DNA of 64,000 bases, from NCBI GenBank assembly GCA_002749535.1, contig MZZL01000132.1, forward strand, positions 175,846 to 239,845, written 5' to 3'. Position 1 is the stretch's first letter; each line of letters begins with the position of its first letter. The notes beneath the pieces were generated by a model that made no database searches, was not told the DNA's origin, and was given only the letters and a program-made list of their open reading frames with translations. This DNA comes from Apophysomyces variabilis. Lineage: Eukaryota; Mucoromycota; Mucoromycetes; Mucorales; Mucoraceae. This document shows, piece by piece, positions 35,671-47,522 of this stretch. The position numbers were made by a program, and so were the translations under genes.

Positions 35671-37511
35671 AAGTTATTCACTACGTCTAAACCAACTTTG
35701 TGCATATGATCCCTCCAGAGACAACGACTTAAGTTTCGTCAGAGGGTACATAGGGATCATTCTTTATCCGTTGTATCACCCTGAAAAAGAAAGACTAATG
35801 GTTCGATTGACTTAATGGTGCGCTATTGACCTTACTGCAACCGTCATCTACTTCACAACATAGCAGGATAAAATATTCTTAGTCTGCACGCACCAGGATT
35901 GCGTTGGGTATTGATAGCTTTGCTTTTGTGCAGATGGAGCGTGAAAAGAAAGGAAAAAGGGAGGCTCAATGACGGCATAAGGCTCGGCTCATCACAAGTG
36001 TAACCAGCATTCTTTAACTGTTTTAAGGTATTCCTAAACCAGATCTCGCATAATCAAAAAGACTAGTCACACCCGAGCCTACATTTTGCCCTTTTTACCA
36101 CTTAATACAGTTCTCGGTGTTACACCATACATTTCAAATTGGATGGCCAGATTTTTTTTATGGAGATGCTTATGGCAACTTCATCAATGAATACAGCAGG
36201 GCTGAAGTCACGGACCGTCCTGTGGATTAGGGGAGAGATGTACCTGCTGAAAACAATCAGTTCACGTACCAGTGTTTGTGCGATATCCCTAGTGTGAATG
36301 ACCATGGGGCCTGTTGCTATTTAGACCAGTGAATAAAGAACGCAGATGTTTGCCTAGGAGAAACTGTTGTAAAGCGAGGATAGTGTATTGTTAAGACCAG
36401 GATAAATTGAGGTTTCTTTGAACTGGTTTTTGAAAAGGTAAGGTTCTAAGCCCTTGAGGTAGTGGTAAGCGACCGGCAATTCCTTCCCGTGCGGACAGAC
36501 AATGTACATTTGTTGTACATGTACATCAGCAAACAGTTGTTTTGTATTGCACAAGTGGCACTTTCATTATCACAACTTTCCAGAAATTGTGAGAAATAAT
36601 CAGTGAGCTCCATGTCCAAATCCTCATATACCATCCGCTTAATTGCCGTGACACTTCCTTTACGTCTTCACTCTTTGGTATGTTCCCACAATCACAATTC
36701 AATTTATAAGTATTGGGAAAAAGTTGCCTTGAACAGTTGTTGAAACATAATTATAACAACTAAAGATCTCGTCTTTTGTCGTGCACTGTACCTAAGAGAT
36801 TTATGGCTTTTAGGTCTTTGGTGCAGATATCTGATCCACACGATTATTCATAGCCATGAAGGGTTGCATCCACCTACCCGATAATATTTTCACAACTACG
36901 ATAACGGTCACGTGTGCCCAACTTTTTCCCTTGATCTGCAAAGATTAACTATTTGACGTGTTATAGAGAATGAACTATCTATACACTTTGAATAGAGCCA
37001 TTTATTTATTGGAAATTAAGATTTATATGACTTGATTACATCATAACGTATCTTTTACAAAAGCGAAATGATTACCAGAAGCAGACCAGTCGAATAACCT
37101 TTATTTTTCCGCATTTGTAGGAAGTTATGGCGCGTTATAGGGCCAGTTTTAAGAACAGCCTATGGCAGCAAACCCAAACGTTAATATCAAAGGAGTCTTG
37201 AGAAGGCTGCAGAGAACAACGTCTGTAACATGCCCTACACTATTTACCCTACACAGCCATGACGTTGCTTACGCTGTCTTTTCGATTCTTTCGTTCCAGT
37301 ATGTTTTGCCTGATTTCCCTTCCACTGCCCGGCGTTTTATTATGTTCATTGCAACATGCAAAAGTTTTGGTGCCATTTATTTTAAACCGTATGGTAGCGG
37401 CTATGCTTTTAGCATAGCGAATCGCTTATCACTATTAAAATACAATTTGATCCCAGCTGTAACGATAGTACAATGTGCTATTGAGATCTCTAAATATAAA
37501 TACCAAGCGCT
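35671..37511. other. Gene-poor stretch with weak ORFs
   Basis: About 1.8 kb. Minus frames near 36354-36680 read VYEDLDMELTDYFSQFLESC and HVQQMYIVCPHGKELPVAYH and have some coding flavour but no start, domain or consistent splice model; they could be a decayed element. A plus frame at 37162-37515 of 117 codons overlaps the end of the monooxygenase gene and is probably spurious. Confidence 0.3.
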
Positions 37512-39334
37512 TTAGGCGTATCGCAGCTCCTTTTCTCTAGTCTTGGCAATGGTCGCTTCAGAGAACTTGATCCATTCCTCAAACATGGGTACCCAACGCT
37601 CAGCAAGCTCAGGACCGTAATAATTTGTAAGTTCCTTGACTCCTGAGGCATTGCCCAATTCAGCATGGCGGTTGAGCCAAGTGATGAAGGCTTGCGCGCG
37701 CAGACTTTCGAAATGGACGGTCAGGTCATCTATAGGACAAGATGGCTTGCTGTTTTCCATAAGCTTCCTCATCTTTGACTGGCTAGGAAGACGTGCAGTG
37801 CCTTCCCAAACACGAGCAACAGCATTTGCTTGATAACTGAAGAATCGCACCAAGGTAACATGGGATGGAAAACCGAGAAAGGCCAACGTCGGGTCATCAA
37901 TATGGAAGATTTCATGATAGGTTTCAATGGGTCGTTTTCCATCCACGACCACACCATCCTTTGCCTGGTCTCTCTCGTCCATATGGACACGTAAGTTGCC
38001 CAGGAAAGGAAGATTGGCCATATATCCAGTGCAGTAGATCACGCGATCAACATCCAACGTTGTTCCGTCCTCAAAAGTCACTGTACCATCAACCTTTCCG
38101 TCCTGGTTGACGAAGCCTTGAATTGCAGGCTTCAACACAATGTTCTTTGGGATGGCAGACCGGAAAGCGTTTAAAATCTCACTTTCAAGTTCAAATGGAC
38201 CGCGGAAGGACAGATAAACGTTCTCTGCAACACCCTGCAAATGTCTGACGATATCAACCGCAGACACATGGCCACCAACAACAAGCACATTCTATCGGTC
38301 AAAAGGTTGTCAGTCTGTTTTTACCTCCAATGTTGGTCATAGCCGCGTCCTACCTTTCCTTTGAAATCGCGAGGGTGTCGGAATTGCTTAGAATGGGAGA
38401 CCCGCTCAGGCCATAAAGTGTCGTACTCTTTCAAGCCTTTGGCATCAGGAATGAAAGGATCTTGGAAGCTTCCCGCTGCAACAGCCACAGCATCAAATGT
38501 CTCTCTCCAGCGCTTAATACGAATCTTGTCACCAACTTTTTCGGACTTGGCCACCACCACAGACCAGCTGCCGTCGGACTTTTTGCTGATTTGCTTCACA
38601 GCTGTGTTTAGTTCGATAAAAGGGTATAGGCCAAAGTGCTCAGCAAAGCTTTTGAAATAGTTGCAAACGCCGGTATGGGGAACAAATAGAGGAGTGCCGT
38701 CGGGCCAAGGGAAGTCCTCCAGTTGAAGAATTGGTGTTGCCGTGTTACAGTGCAAATCTTCATAACAGCCAGATCCCGGGTGTTCTTGCCTAAACCACCG
38801 TTCCGTCTCGGGTGCCAAGATCACTTCTTCTTCTACTACCTCGTTCTCAGGCACATCTGGCAAAGCTTCAATAGGGGCCAGCTTGTCTGAAGGCACACTA
38901 GGCTTCACAGAAGGTGTTTTGTTGTAGAACCTGCAAGTAACATCCCACGAAATCTGTCAGTTCCAAAAACATCCGGGCACGCGGATTTGTATAACATACC
39001 ATACACCACCAACTTCTGCTTGGGTTTCAAAAATTCTCACTTCTATGCCACGATCGCGAAGTTTTTTGGCAGTTGCCAGCTGTTCAAAGAAACCCGGTTA
39101 GGATGAAAATAGGGATTACGCTGAGCGTGCACAGGTGCTTACACCAGCCGGACCCGCGCCAACGACGGCGGCGCGTCGGATAGGGCGGGAGAAAACGTAA
39201 GGATCTTCAAAAGCTTCGTTGGCCACCTTGAGAGATTGTTCGATGACCTCTTCCATTGTAGCCACATATCGTGGCGATGCATTAGTGGGGATAGACTCCT
39301 TAAGATTTTCCGAACCGTTCAATGCAACTGTCAT
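37512..39334 (-). CDS. Flavin-containing monooxygenase
   Basis: Four exons: 39334-39143, 39079-39000, 38930-38354, 38291-37512; in phase, 542 aa. The FAD Rossmann motif VVGAGPAGLATAKKLRDRG spans the first intron, with RIFETQAEVGGVW after it. The second dinucleotide site is NVLVVGGHVSAVDIVRHL; note GGHVSA in place of the usual GxGxSG. FMO-type CTGYMANLPFL and the region before the FxGxxxHxxx(Y/F)-like box (HSKQFRHPRDFKGK) are present. Family knowledge: FMOs use NADPH and O2 to oxygenate N or S atoms or ketones; in fungi many act on xenobiotics or secondary products. The 60-residue N-terminal extension is unusual. Substrate unknown. Confidence 0.9.
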
Positions 39335-42099
39335 TCTTTGTGTTAATCAACGAAACAAGTCTTGCCTTTGCTGGTGCTGCCTATTATTTATACGAATGAA
39401 TGTATCACAAGATTAGTACAACGGATGGTGGAGACCAAAAAGAAGAGGCACGCATTGATCCTACCGCATAACAGGCTGCGGAACCGAGAATCTCAACCAA
39501 CGTCAAGTTTGACTGTATATGCCATAGAAACTAGATAACTTCATAAGATCAGTATTTGGGCTCTCTGTCTTGTTTCTGTTATTTTTCGAGAAAGCCAAAT
39601 ACATAAAGGCATTTCCATCTTTGCGAAAAGGTTTAGTATCGTTGCACAAGGTCCGAATTCGCAGCGCAGTGTTACTCCAGCAGGCTCCTCGAGCCTTTTG
39701 AAATTTTTAATGTAACCGCGTCCGAAGCTTATACAGAGCAGATCTGACCATTTTATTGACGCTTCTTCGAATAATAGACCACGTTCTCACTTCATCATGT
39801 AGGTAACTTTAAATAAGTGATTGTATATTACAGCTACTCGGGTTGGCGAAAAAAACGGACACAATTTTAGAACGTGGAACTGACTTTTATTCGGACGTAC
39901 TAAGGCACGATGTAATGATCAGAGGATAGGAGTTTGTTACAGCAATTATTTCCCAGGTGATAGGATACACATATACATGCAAATCAGTGAGATTCTACCA
40001 GACATAGAAATACCTCAACGTGTGTTGAGTGCAAAGTGCTGTTGCTATAGACCCTTTGAATGAACCTAGTACTCTCGTCTCTACAGCAAGATCACGTACC
40101 TTCAGCTGCTAAGCTCCAATGAAAGTTTGGTGGTAAATCCGATTTTGGAATTAAAGGTATGATCCCGTGTAACAAGGTGTTGTACATCTTCGAATGGCAA
40201 GTGCGAGCTCCGCCGACTCTGTTCAGTCGAATCGAATCGGATACTTTTGGTGTTGACATTGTATTCTTATCGTTGAATGGTAGATCTTAGTTTAACCGCT
40301 TTCTTACTAAAATCTAAGCGATTTTATAACTATCAATTACTTCAGATTAGTGAACACTTTAAATTTAGCTTTATTGAATTACTGAGTGTATAACTAAAGC
40401 ATGACAGTTTTCTACAGCGGAAGTCCTATTAAAGTTGTCGACAGTTAACGCCATAACACTAGACAATATTGGGTAAAAGATAACGAGCGCATTCTATTGC
40501 ACTTGTGCAACCCCGGGGAATGTATAGTTACGACACAAACCAATATCGAAGCTTGTACAATAAAAGGTACCATCGGACTAAGCAGCTCAATAATCGGTGA
40601 TTTTGCAGCTGGGTCCTTGTAAAAGTCATACTATTTCTTTGTTGTCAGTGATGAAGAACCCGTAAAATCACCGATCGACACAGCTAACCGTTGATCCTGG
40701 CTTCAATGTGAGATTGTTACCACTACAGGCAGGCAGTTGGGAAGCTAGCATGAAAATCGGCCGGTCATATGCTTGGAAGGGAGCAACATTAACAGATCCC
40801 TGCTAGGCTGACAAGGTTAGTATTGCTGTTAAGCGACCACAATACGCCCCCAAATAATTGGAAAGCATGCACCAGCGCAGGAAATGAAAAGACTGCTATC
40901 AGCCATATTAAAAAGACGATGACCGATCACTAGCATAAAATATTGAACATGTTCCTTCCGGACGATGAAAACGGAAACCATCGGAAAGAGGCAAATCGTT
41001 ACATAAATATAAAAATCTATGTTTGCTTAGATTAAATTGGTTCGATAAATCGTTCAGATTCAACGTGTGGACAGTATTCAACACCTTCAGCAACCAAGCA
41101 GCTAACGTTGCCTTCAAGTTTCGAGTAGCTGGGTATCCCCGAAAACCTTCCTTTGTTTAAGCCTGAGACGAAGGATCGCCAACACATATACACGTTTGAC
41201 GCTGCAGGCATTTGACACAGATGACTGCTAATCAGACGGGATGTGCAGAAGAGTTAATGCCAAAGGTGCCTAAGGTATACAGGTCTCAGATCTCTTTCTG
41301 GCTCCGCGTTTATGTGTGCTGTGCAGGACAAAGCAAGACGCCCTTCAATTAAGTTTGCTCGATAGCCTATCTAATAGCTATCTGTTCCACAGAGTGTGAT
41401 AAGCGTTGTCATGTTATGCCGAGTATCTTGGGACAGATAGCCGATCGAGCGAACACAAGGACTGAAAATTGCTGGTTGAAAATCAGGTAAGACATATAGG
41501 AAGAGAGGCATGTCTCGGCTGTACGTAGATAATAAATAAAGTCGGTAAAGAATATATACAAAAGGAGAAGGCAATATTATTCAGACCTCAATGAAAAGTT
41601 AAACTGAGTGAATGTAGTAGCATTGTACAAAGGAGATTGTTTCCTAAATTTACGCATACGGTCAAACTTCCGAGATCCTTCAGAGATTCTTTAAACAATA
41701 TTTATCCATAGTGCGACATACGAGCATTTTTACATGAGCACGGCCTTTGAACTGGTCGATCGCAGTTTAATACCGACGCTTCATTATATCTAAACTATCT
41801 CTATACCGCAGTCGAATTCAATTGTTAGTATAGCTGGAAATTGATCCAGTTTCCCAGTTGATATTCGGGAAGAGGTTGGACCACTTGGCACATTGCGACA
41901 GAATTCAACTTCTTTGCTAACGACTGATAAGCATTTAAGCAGCCTTTTTCTTGGGAAGTCGTGTCATTCTATTTTCTTTTGACAATTGTTTTGTGCAAAG
42001 TACTAAATTTCAAAAAATGTTTTAATGCAGGAAGGAATGACGAGTGATAAAAATACAATGAAGAAAAGTACCCATAGGGTGACGTTTCTTTAGGTGGAA
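39335..42099. other. Largest gene-free stretch (2.8 kb)
   Basis: AT-rich. Only short frames; none looks coding in either strand, and no tRNA, inverted repeat or tandem array was found by eye. It may contain regulatory DNA for the monooxygenase, an old decayed element or a non-coding RNA. Confidence 0.4.
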
Positions 42100-45000
42100 T
42101 TATGGTTGTCTCTGCTGACTTGCGATCTCTGTTGACCGTGAATCGTGTATAAAGGGGCTGTCATCCGCTCTTGGCTCGATTTCCAAGCTCCTGGAATAGA
42201 AAGCTTCCTCATTATTGTCTGCTGTCTCTGTTTTAAGACACTGCGAAATATAACGTTGGATCTCATCCACTTCCTTGAACTTGTATGGAACCTGAAATTG
42301 GTCGATCTCGGTTAATATCCGTGCCATTTTCATATATTTATCGAAGTTGATCAACTTCAGTTGGCCGTGATTAGAAGTTCGATGGTTCGGGTTGCCTTGG
42401 TCAATGAATACCATATCACTCAAGTAAATCCCAAGAAACGGAAGGCATGGCGCCGTTGCTGTCTTTAGACATTTACGGTATACAGCGAAATTTCGTTGAG
42501 AATCTGCTACGCGTGAAATATTGTCAAAGATAGTTTTATGTTTTGCCGATCGTGATACGGCATCCCATGTTTGCTTCAGTCTCGCAATACTTGCTGAACT
42601 TAGCGCACATCTGATTGCCATCAAGGTGTTATAGTTATTTAGTTGCAGACAATGCTAAGAAAAAAGGAGAAAAAGGGAGAACGTCTTTTAGTTCTCGTCA
42701 TGTCACTGTATTCTGTACATACATCACCGACTTTGATCCAATATTTAATGACATTGACTCGTCGTTTTGCATCAGGTTCTCGTAAAATAGTGTTGGATAT
42801 CCAGTAGACTATTTGGGTACTGCGCTGAATCATTGTTTTAACATTGGCTGACTTGCTCACGGTTTTTCTCGATTCTTGGGCAGCCAATATCTCATTTGGG
42901 TGTATCCGGCAGAACAACGCACTTTCCATCAAAGTTAGTTGCCGAGCCACCTCCAAAGGATCTAGTCTGTACAGGGTCACGTTACTAAAGGAGGACGAAT
43001 CCTGATTACTCAAAGCTTTTCTGAGCATATTCTTCAGAGGACGAGTGATATGAGGCGACGGATAATAATTGTTCACGAACGTCGAAGATTCAGGATGACC
43101 ATCGGATGTCAGCGTCGTACTTTCTCGTTTTGATCGTCTGGATGAAACAGGCTTCTCTTTGGACCTAGTGCATTCCGGCTCTGTCTCTGAAAACTATGGA
43201 AGCGTCAGTTTAGTTAACGGATGTGGAAATAAACAAACCTTTTGTTCGATAATGGATATCAGTTGTTTTGCGGAATCCGGGAATGATTTGGTCAGGTCAT
43301 CTTGTACAAACTCCAAAAGGGACGTCTTTATATTTATATCTTGCTCTCTATCAAAATATTTCTCCACCCAAAGTTGTAGAACATTGCAGACGGCAAGTCG
43401 GACCGGTGACAAGATGCGTGATTCCCAAATTCTCAACTCTTCCTCACTTAACGGTAAGTTATTGACGCTCGTAGGCTCGTCCAAACGAAATCGTTTTATA
43501 AGCAAGTTTAAGAACTCGGAAGGATCCATGAATAGCCTAAAGTTATGGAAAAAGGCGCAAACGAACACGGGATCTGATCCGACTCAGTATATTTGTTTTG
43601 TTATGATAAATATAGAGCTTACCAGGAGACTTCTCCGGCCACGTCAACCATTCGATCAAGGCCTCTGTAGTAGCACCCATGACCTGCCCATCAGCATTGA
43701 ATATAATCTGGTCCTCAGGTATTTCGTTCTTTTGCTTAAGAAACGACATGTCGTCGTCATATTCCTACATCATTAAGATGGGATAGTTTAGGACTGGCAC
43801 ATTCGGAAACAGAAGATAGAAAGGATGGGAACCTTTTCCGTAGTGTCGCCCTTCCCCGGCCCAATGCTTTTCCTTTTCAACCACAATGGCGAAGAAAGAC
43901 GTCCCCGTAGTGAGTGAGACGATGCGGTATCAAATGCTGATGCACTGCTGCTTGGTCGAAGATCAATCCGCATAGGCTTACGTGAAATACGTAGTGTAGA
44001 TATACTTCTTCCACGTCGGCGTGTTGTCGCAGCCTTGTCCATAACAGGTGTTGACTTTGACCCAAAGACAGTTGGATGTGTTGGCGTTGGACAGCGAGAA
44101 AATATAACGGAAGAAGCTGAGGAGTGCTGTATTGATGACCTGCTGGGTGTGGCCGATGTTTTAGTAGCGATCCTGTCTATGACTGTAGCAGCGCTTTTCA
44201 AAGAAGTGGATGGTGTAATCAATGATGGTTCAAGCGACAGACGTTTTGTATATCTGCGGATATCGGGTAGTTCATCCGATATAAGACTAGCAGAACTTGA
44301 GAAACTGGAAAGAGAAGTACCAGTGGTAGACGTGCCGAACGAGTCATCTGTAATGGAATTTGACCTGCCAGATTCATTATGTTCTGATCCTAATATGTGC
44401 TCCATTTCTAATTCAGGTATATGGCGTGCGCCGATCTCGCCCGTCAAGCGCTCTCCGTCTGTTGATGTATCCTTCTTTTCTTGTAACTGGCGTGACAGGG
44501 ACTCCACCATGGAAATAAGATCCGAGATATTCGTAAGTAGCAGACTCTTTACTTTATCTATGTCTTCATTCGAAAATGACTACAGAGGTGAGCACGATAG
44601 CATAATTAGCTCTCAAAAGCAATATACTTACTGCTTCTTCATTCAAGCTAGCAAATACTGTTGCCATATCATCAGTGACAAGATCTTCGATGCTGTTGCG
44701 ATGATATTGTAGCCTGCGCAAAACATAGTCCGTGTCTGGCAAGGACTGCTTGAGTTTCCTTGGTTGGGTGGGTCGAGCAGCCTTTTCCAGTGTCATCAAC
44801 GTTTGCCTTCGTGAAATGGTTGCCTGTAGTATTTCTTCAAAAACAAGGGTTTCCATCCAGAGATGGTTAGCTAGATTACGTAGCTGGTCATCAGCTTTGT
44901 TCTGTTCGGACTTCTGAATTTCGGTGCTCTTCTGGATCAATTTACTCAATGCTTTTAATACCGCCTTGCGCTGCTGGCCCTCATCAGGAAATGCATAGTG

Positions 45001-45805
45001 ACCATCCGTTAAAGAGTGAGTGGTACTTTGCAAGAGGATGCGCACCGATGACGCTATATGGAACACCATAAGTTGTATGTTTGATTGTGTAGGGGATGCG
45101 TATGCGTCAAACAGGTTGGCCATTCGTCGAGATACTTCCTCCATACAATGCTCCCAAACAAGCTCTGTAGGCTCCTGTGAAGGTTGTATGCAAGACGGAG
45201 TGGCTGACCTTGATTTTCTCTGGGTGTCCTGGCGGCGGTCGTTGTCCAACAAAGCGCGCGCTAGCTCAACACGGGAGGGGCTGTCTGACGACAAGGTCCG
45301 TTTGTCGGTATCTCGATTCTTGAAATGTCCAATTTTGATCAAAAACGAAGTTTCCCATATACGGCGCGAGGTTTACCTTGAATCCTATATTTGGTATCGC
45401 TTGTGTCACAGTGTATGGGTCGAATACACAACTTTGGGTTGATTTTGCACCTTTTCTTCCTTGTCGTACCTCAGAATCGTGTGGAACAGTTTCTGTTATG
45501 CTACACACAAAGTTGCTCGGAAACCATCCTTGATGACCGTTGTATTCCCCATTCCACCATCCAGTCGTATCAGGACGATGTAATACTTCTATGATGGATC
45601 CTTTGGAAAAAAACAAACACTCGGAATGCGGAGAGCTTGAAGGGAGGAAATCATAGATAGCTCTAACAAAACGTGCCGAACATGCAGATTGGGCGCTGTA
45701 GTACGGAGAATCGGCTAGGGATGAAGGGGATGGCAAGCTTAGAGCAGTGCCTAGTGCCCTTCGTCTTGGATTTTTTGCTGGTCGTACAGGCGAATTCGTT
45801 GCCAT
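42100..45805 (-). CDS. Cdc25-type Ras guanine-nucleotide exchange factor with SH3 domain
   Basis: Seven exons: 45805-45377, 45318-44632, 44579-43833, 43764-43623, 43573-43239, 43193-42723, 42654-42100; all junctions in phase, 1121 aa. SH3 domain at about 45-103 (FVRAIYDFLPSSS, GWWNGEYNGHQGWFPSNFV). A helical region follows, then a long Ser/Thr-rich linker. RasGEF_N lies in 622-780 (LIEWLTWPEKSP, FLNLLIKRFRL). The catalytic CDC25 domain starts with YRLDPLEVARQLTLMESALF and contains FLGIYLSDMVFIDQGNPN, with MAIRCALSSASIARLKQTWD as the helical hairpin. Family knowledge: activates Ras upstream of cAMP/PKA and morphogenesis. ATG at 45805 is preferred; an earlier in-frame ATG at 45850 is possible. 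Confidence 0.93.
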
Positions 45806-47522
45806 CCTACACAATTTTATGTCAGTATCACTTAGAGTGGGATTATGCACCCATTACTAGATTTATGTTCTATGTTATTACTCTAGTTATTGGACTAACT
45901 CAAAGTCTCCGCACGCTGGCAATCAGATAATTGAAAGGGAAAATTACACAAGTAAAAACAAAGCAAGAAGAAGAAAAAGGAAGAAGAGAACAGAGATCAA
46001 ATAACTGAACGATATTTAAATCTTAACTTCAAAGACAAAACTTGACATATACTTACTTTCTGCTTAAGGAGTTGCTATCATTGTATTATCATTACACGTA
46101 TCATGCATGCACGTACCCTTCCCCTTTCTGACTAGTCCAACACAGGCTCTAACGTCTTTGTAGTGCATGGTGGCGACCACAAAGGGGGTCGTAAGAGACC
46201 CCGACCACCACATACGTATAATGCGCGCCGCCAATGTGAAATATCCCAAAACAACCACGACGGGCCATTTTTGTACAAGTTAACATCATCGTAGTTCGCC
46301 AAATGGATTTCTGGACGGTTATGTGACAACTGTCTGTGTAACTAGCAATTCGACAATTTTCACACGTAGACAATATGAGGATCGTTTAGAATAATTATCA
46401 TCATGAGACTGACCTTTGATATATGGTAATTGAGAATTATGTGAACATTTTGGCTAAAAAGAGACGTCCCGCAACGCTCAATATCGAAAACGCAGAGGAT
46501 CGTTCAGCCAATCAGAATGAGTGCGTCGCTGACGCAAACCAAGCATCATCCCCCCTTTCCCTTAAATGCTGTGACAAGTTTACCACGAAACGTAAAATGT
46601 GCAACAATGTGGATAAGTGCGAGCAATTGCTAGCCTCATTCTTTCCCACAAGTGCATGGTGTGAAGTATCTCTAAGTAGCGATTGGCTTACTGTCAACGA
46701 AGTTACTTGTTGTCAGACGGTCATATACGACCTATCGAATTCGGTTGGTGAGTGGGAAATATGACCTGTTGCTTTGTTCAATTTTGACCTATAAAGTTTG
46801 TTGCGCCTTTATTCTTCAGAAAAACAGGAGGAAACGCCATTTACGCCAACTGAACTCTGAATAGATCAAATCGAATGATTTCCATCTACTTATTGTTAAG
46901 CATCTATATTACTGTGTATTATATCATACGTACAAGTGACGAGAATTCGAACCACGTCGCGTCTGTTAGACTTCATATCTACAATTCCCGTGGTGGATTC
47001 TGCGTTTTTTAAAGAGTTGAAGCGTTTTTAGCGATGTGTAATATAGCTGAGCTTGGGATCGGTATAAGCTCCTTGCATCATAGTTTGTATTCACAAGCGT
47101 TTGTATTGTTTTCTTGCTGCGTTACATATGTTTAGATATATATAGATGCATTGGAAACCTGCTTTAGCCATGTTTTCCATTAAAGACCTAGCAATTACGG
47201 TTACTTCATCCCTCGTACCATAGTACAACAGAGCGTCTTGGTGTCCATCGTAAGGGACGCAGGTACTATAGTGAAGTAACATGATGATAAGTTTAGATTT
47301 ATGTAGATTAGAAATTCCTTAACCAAAACATAGATACAAGTGCAATAGCCTATATTTAGACGTTCGCGACCTATCTCGTGGTTCTCGCACAGCAAATGCA
47401 AATCGGAGTTCCGTTCTACATTACGTACACATCGAAGATTTTTCATAGACTACTCATTATAAGGTCTTGGAGATGTGGTGTCCATAGAGCGCTCGAATTT
47501 CTTGCCAGGTTTTCGTGTCACT
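45806..47522. other. Divergent intergenic region with one unexplained ORF
   Basis: About 1.7 kb between RasGEF (leftward) and COG4 (rightward). A plus frame at 46423-46764 of 113 codons is Cys- and Asn-rich (KCCDKFTTKRKMCNNVDKCE) with no signal peptide and no recognised family. No repeat or RNA gene identified. Confidence 0.35.

Noticed and set aside
37162..37515. 117-codon plus frame
   Set aside because: Overlaps the 3' end of the monooxygenase by 4 bases, has no domain and mixed composition.
46920..47000. Possible tRNA: GGTTCGAATTC B-box-like sequence on the minus strand
   Set aside because: T-arm and acceptor stem do not pair properly and no A box or T-run terminator is in place.
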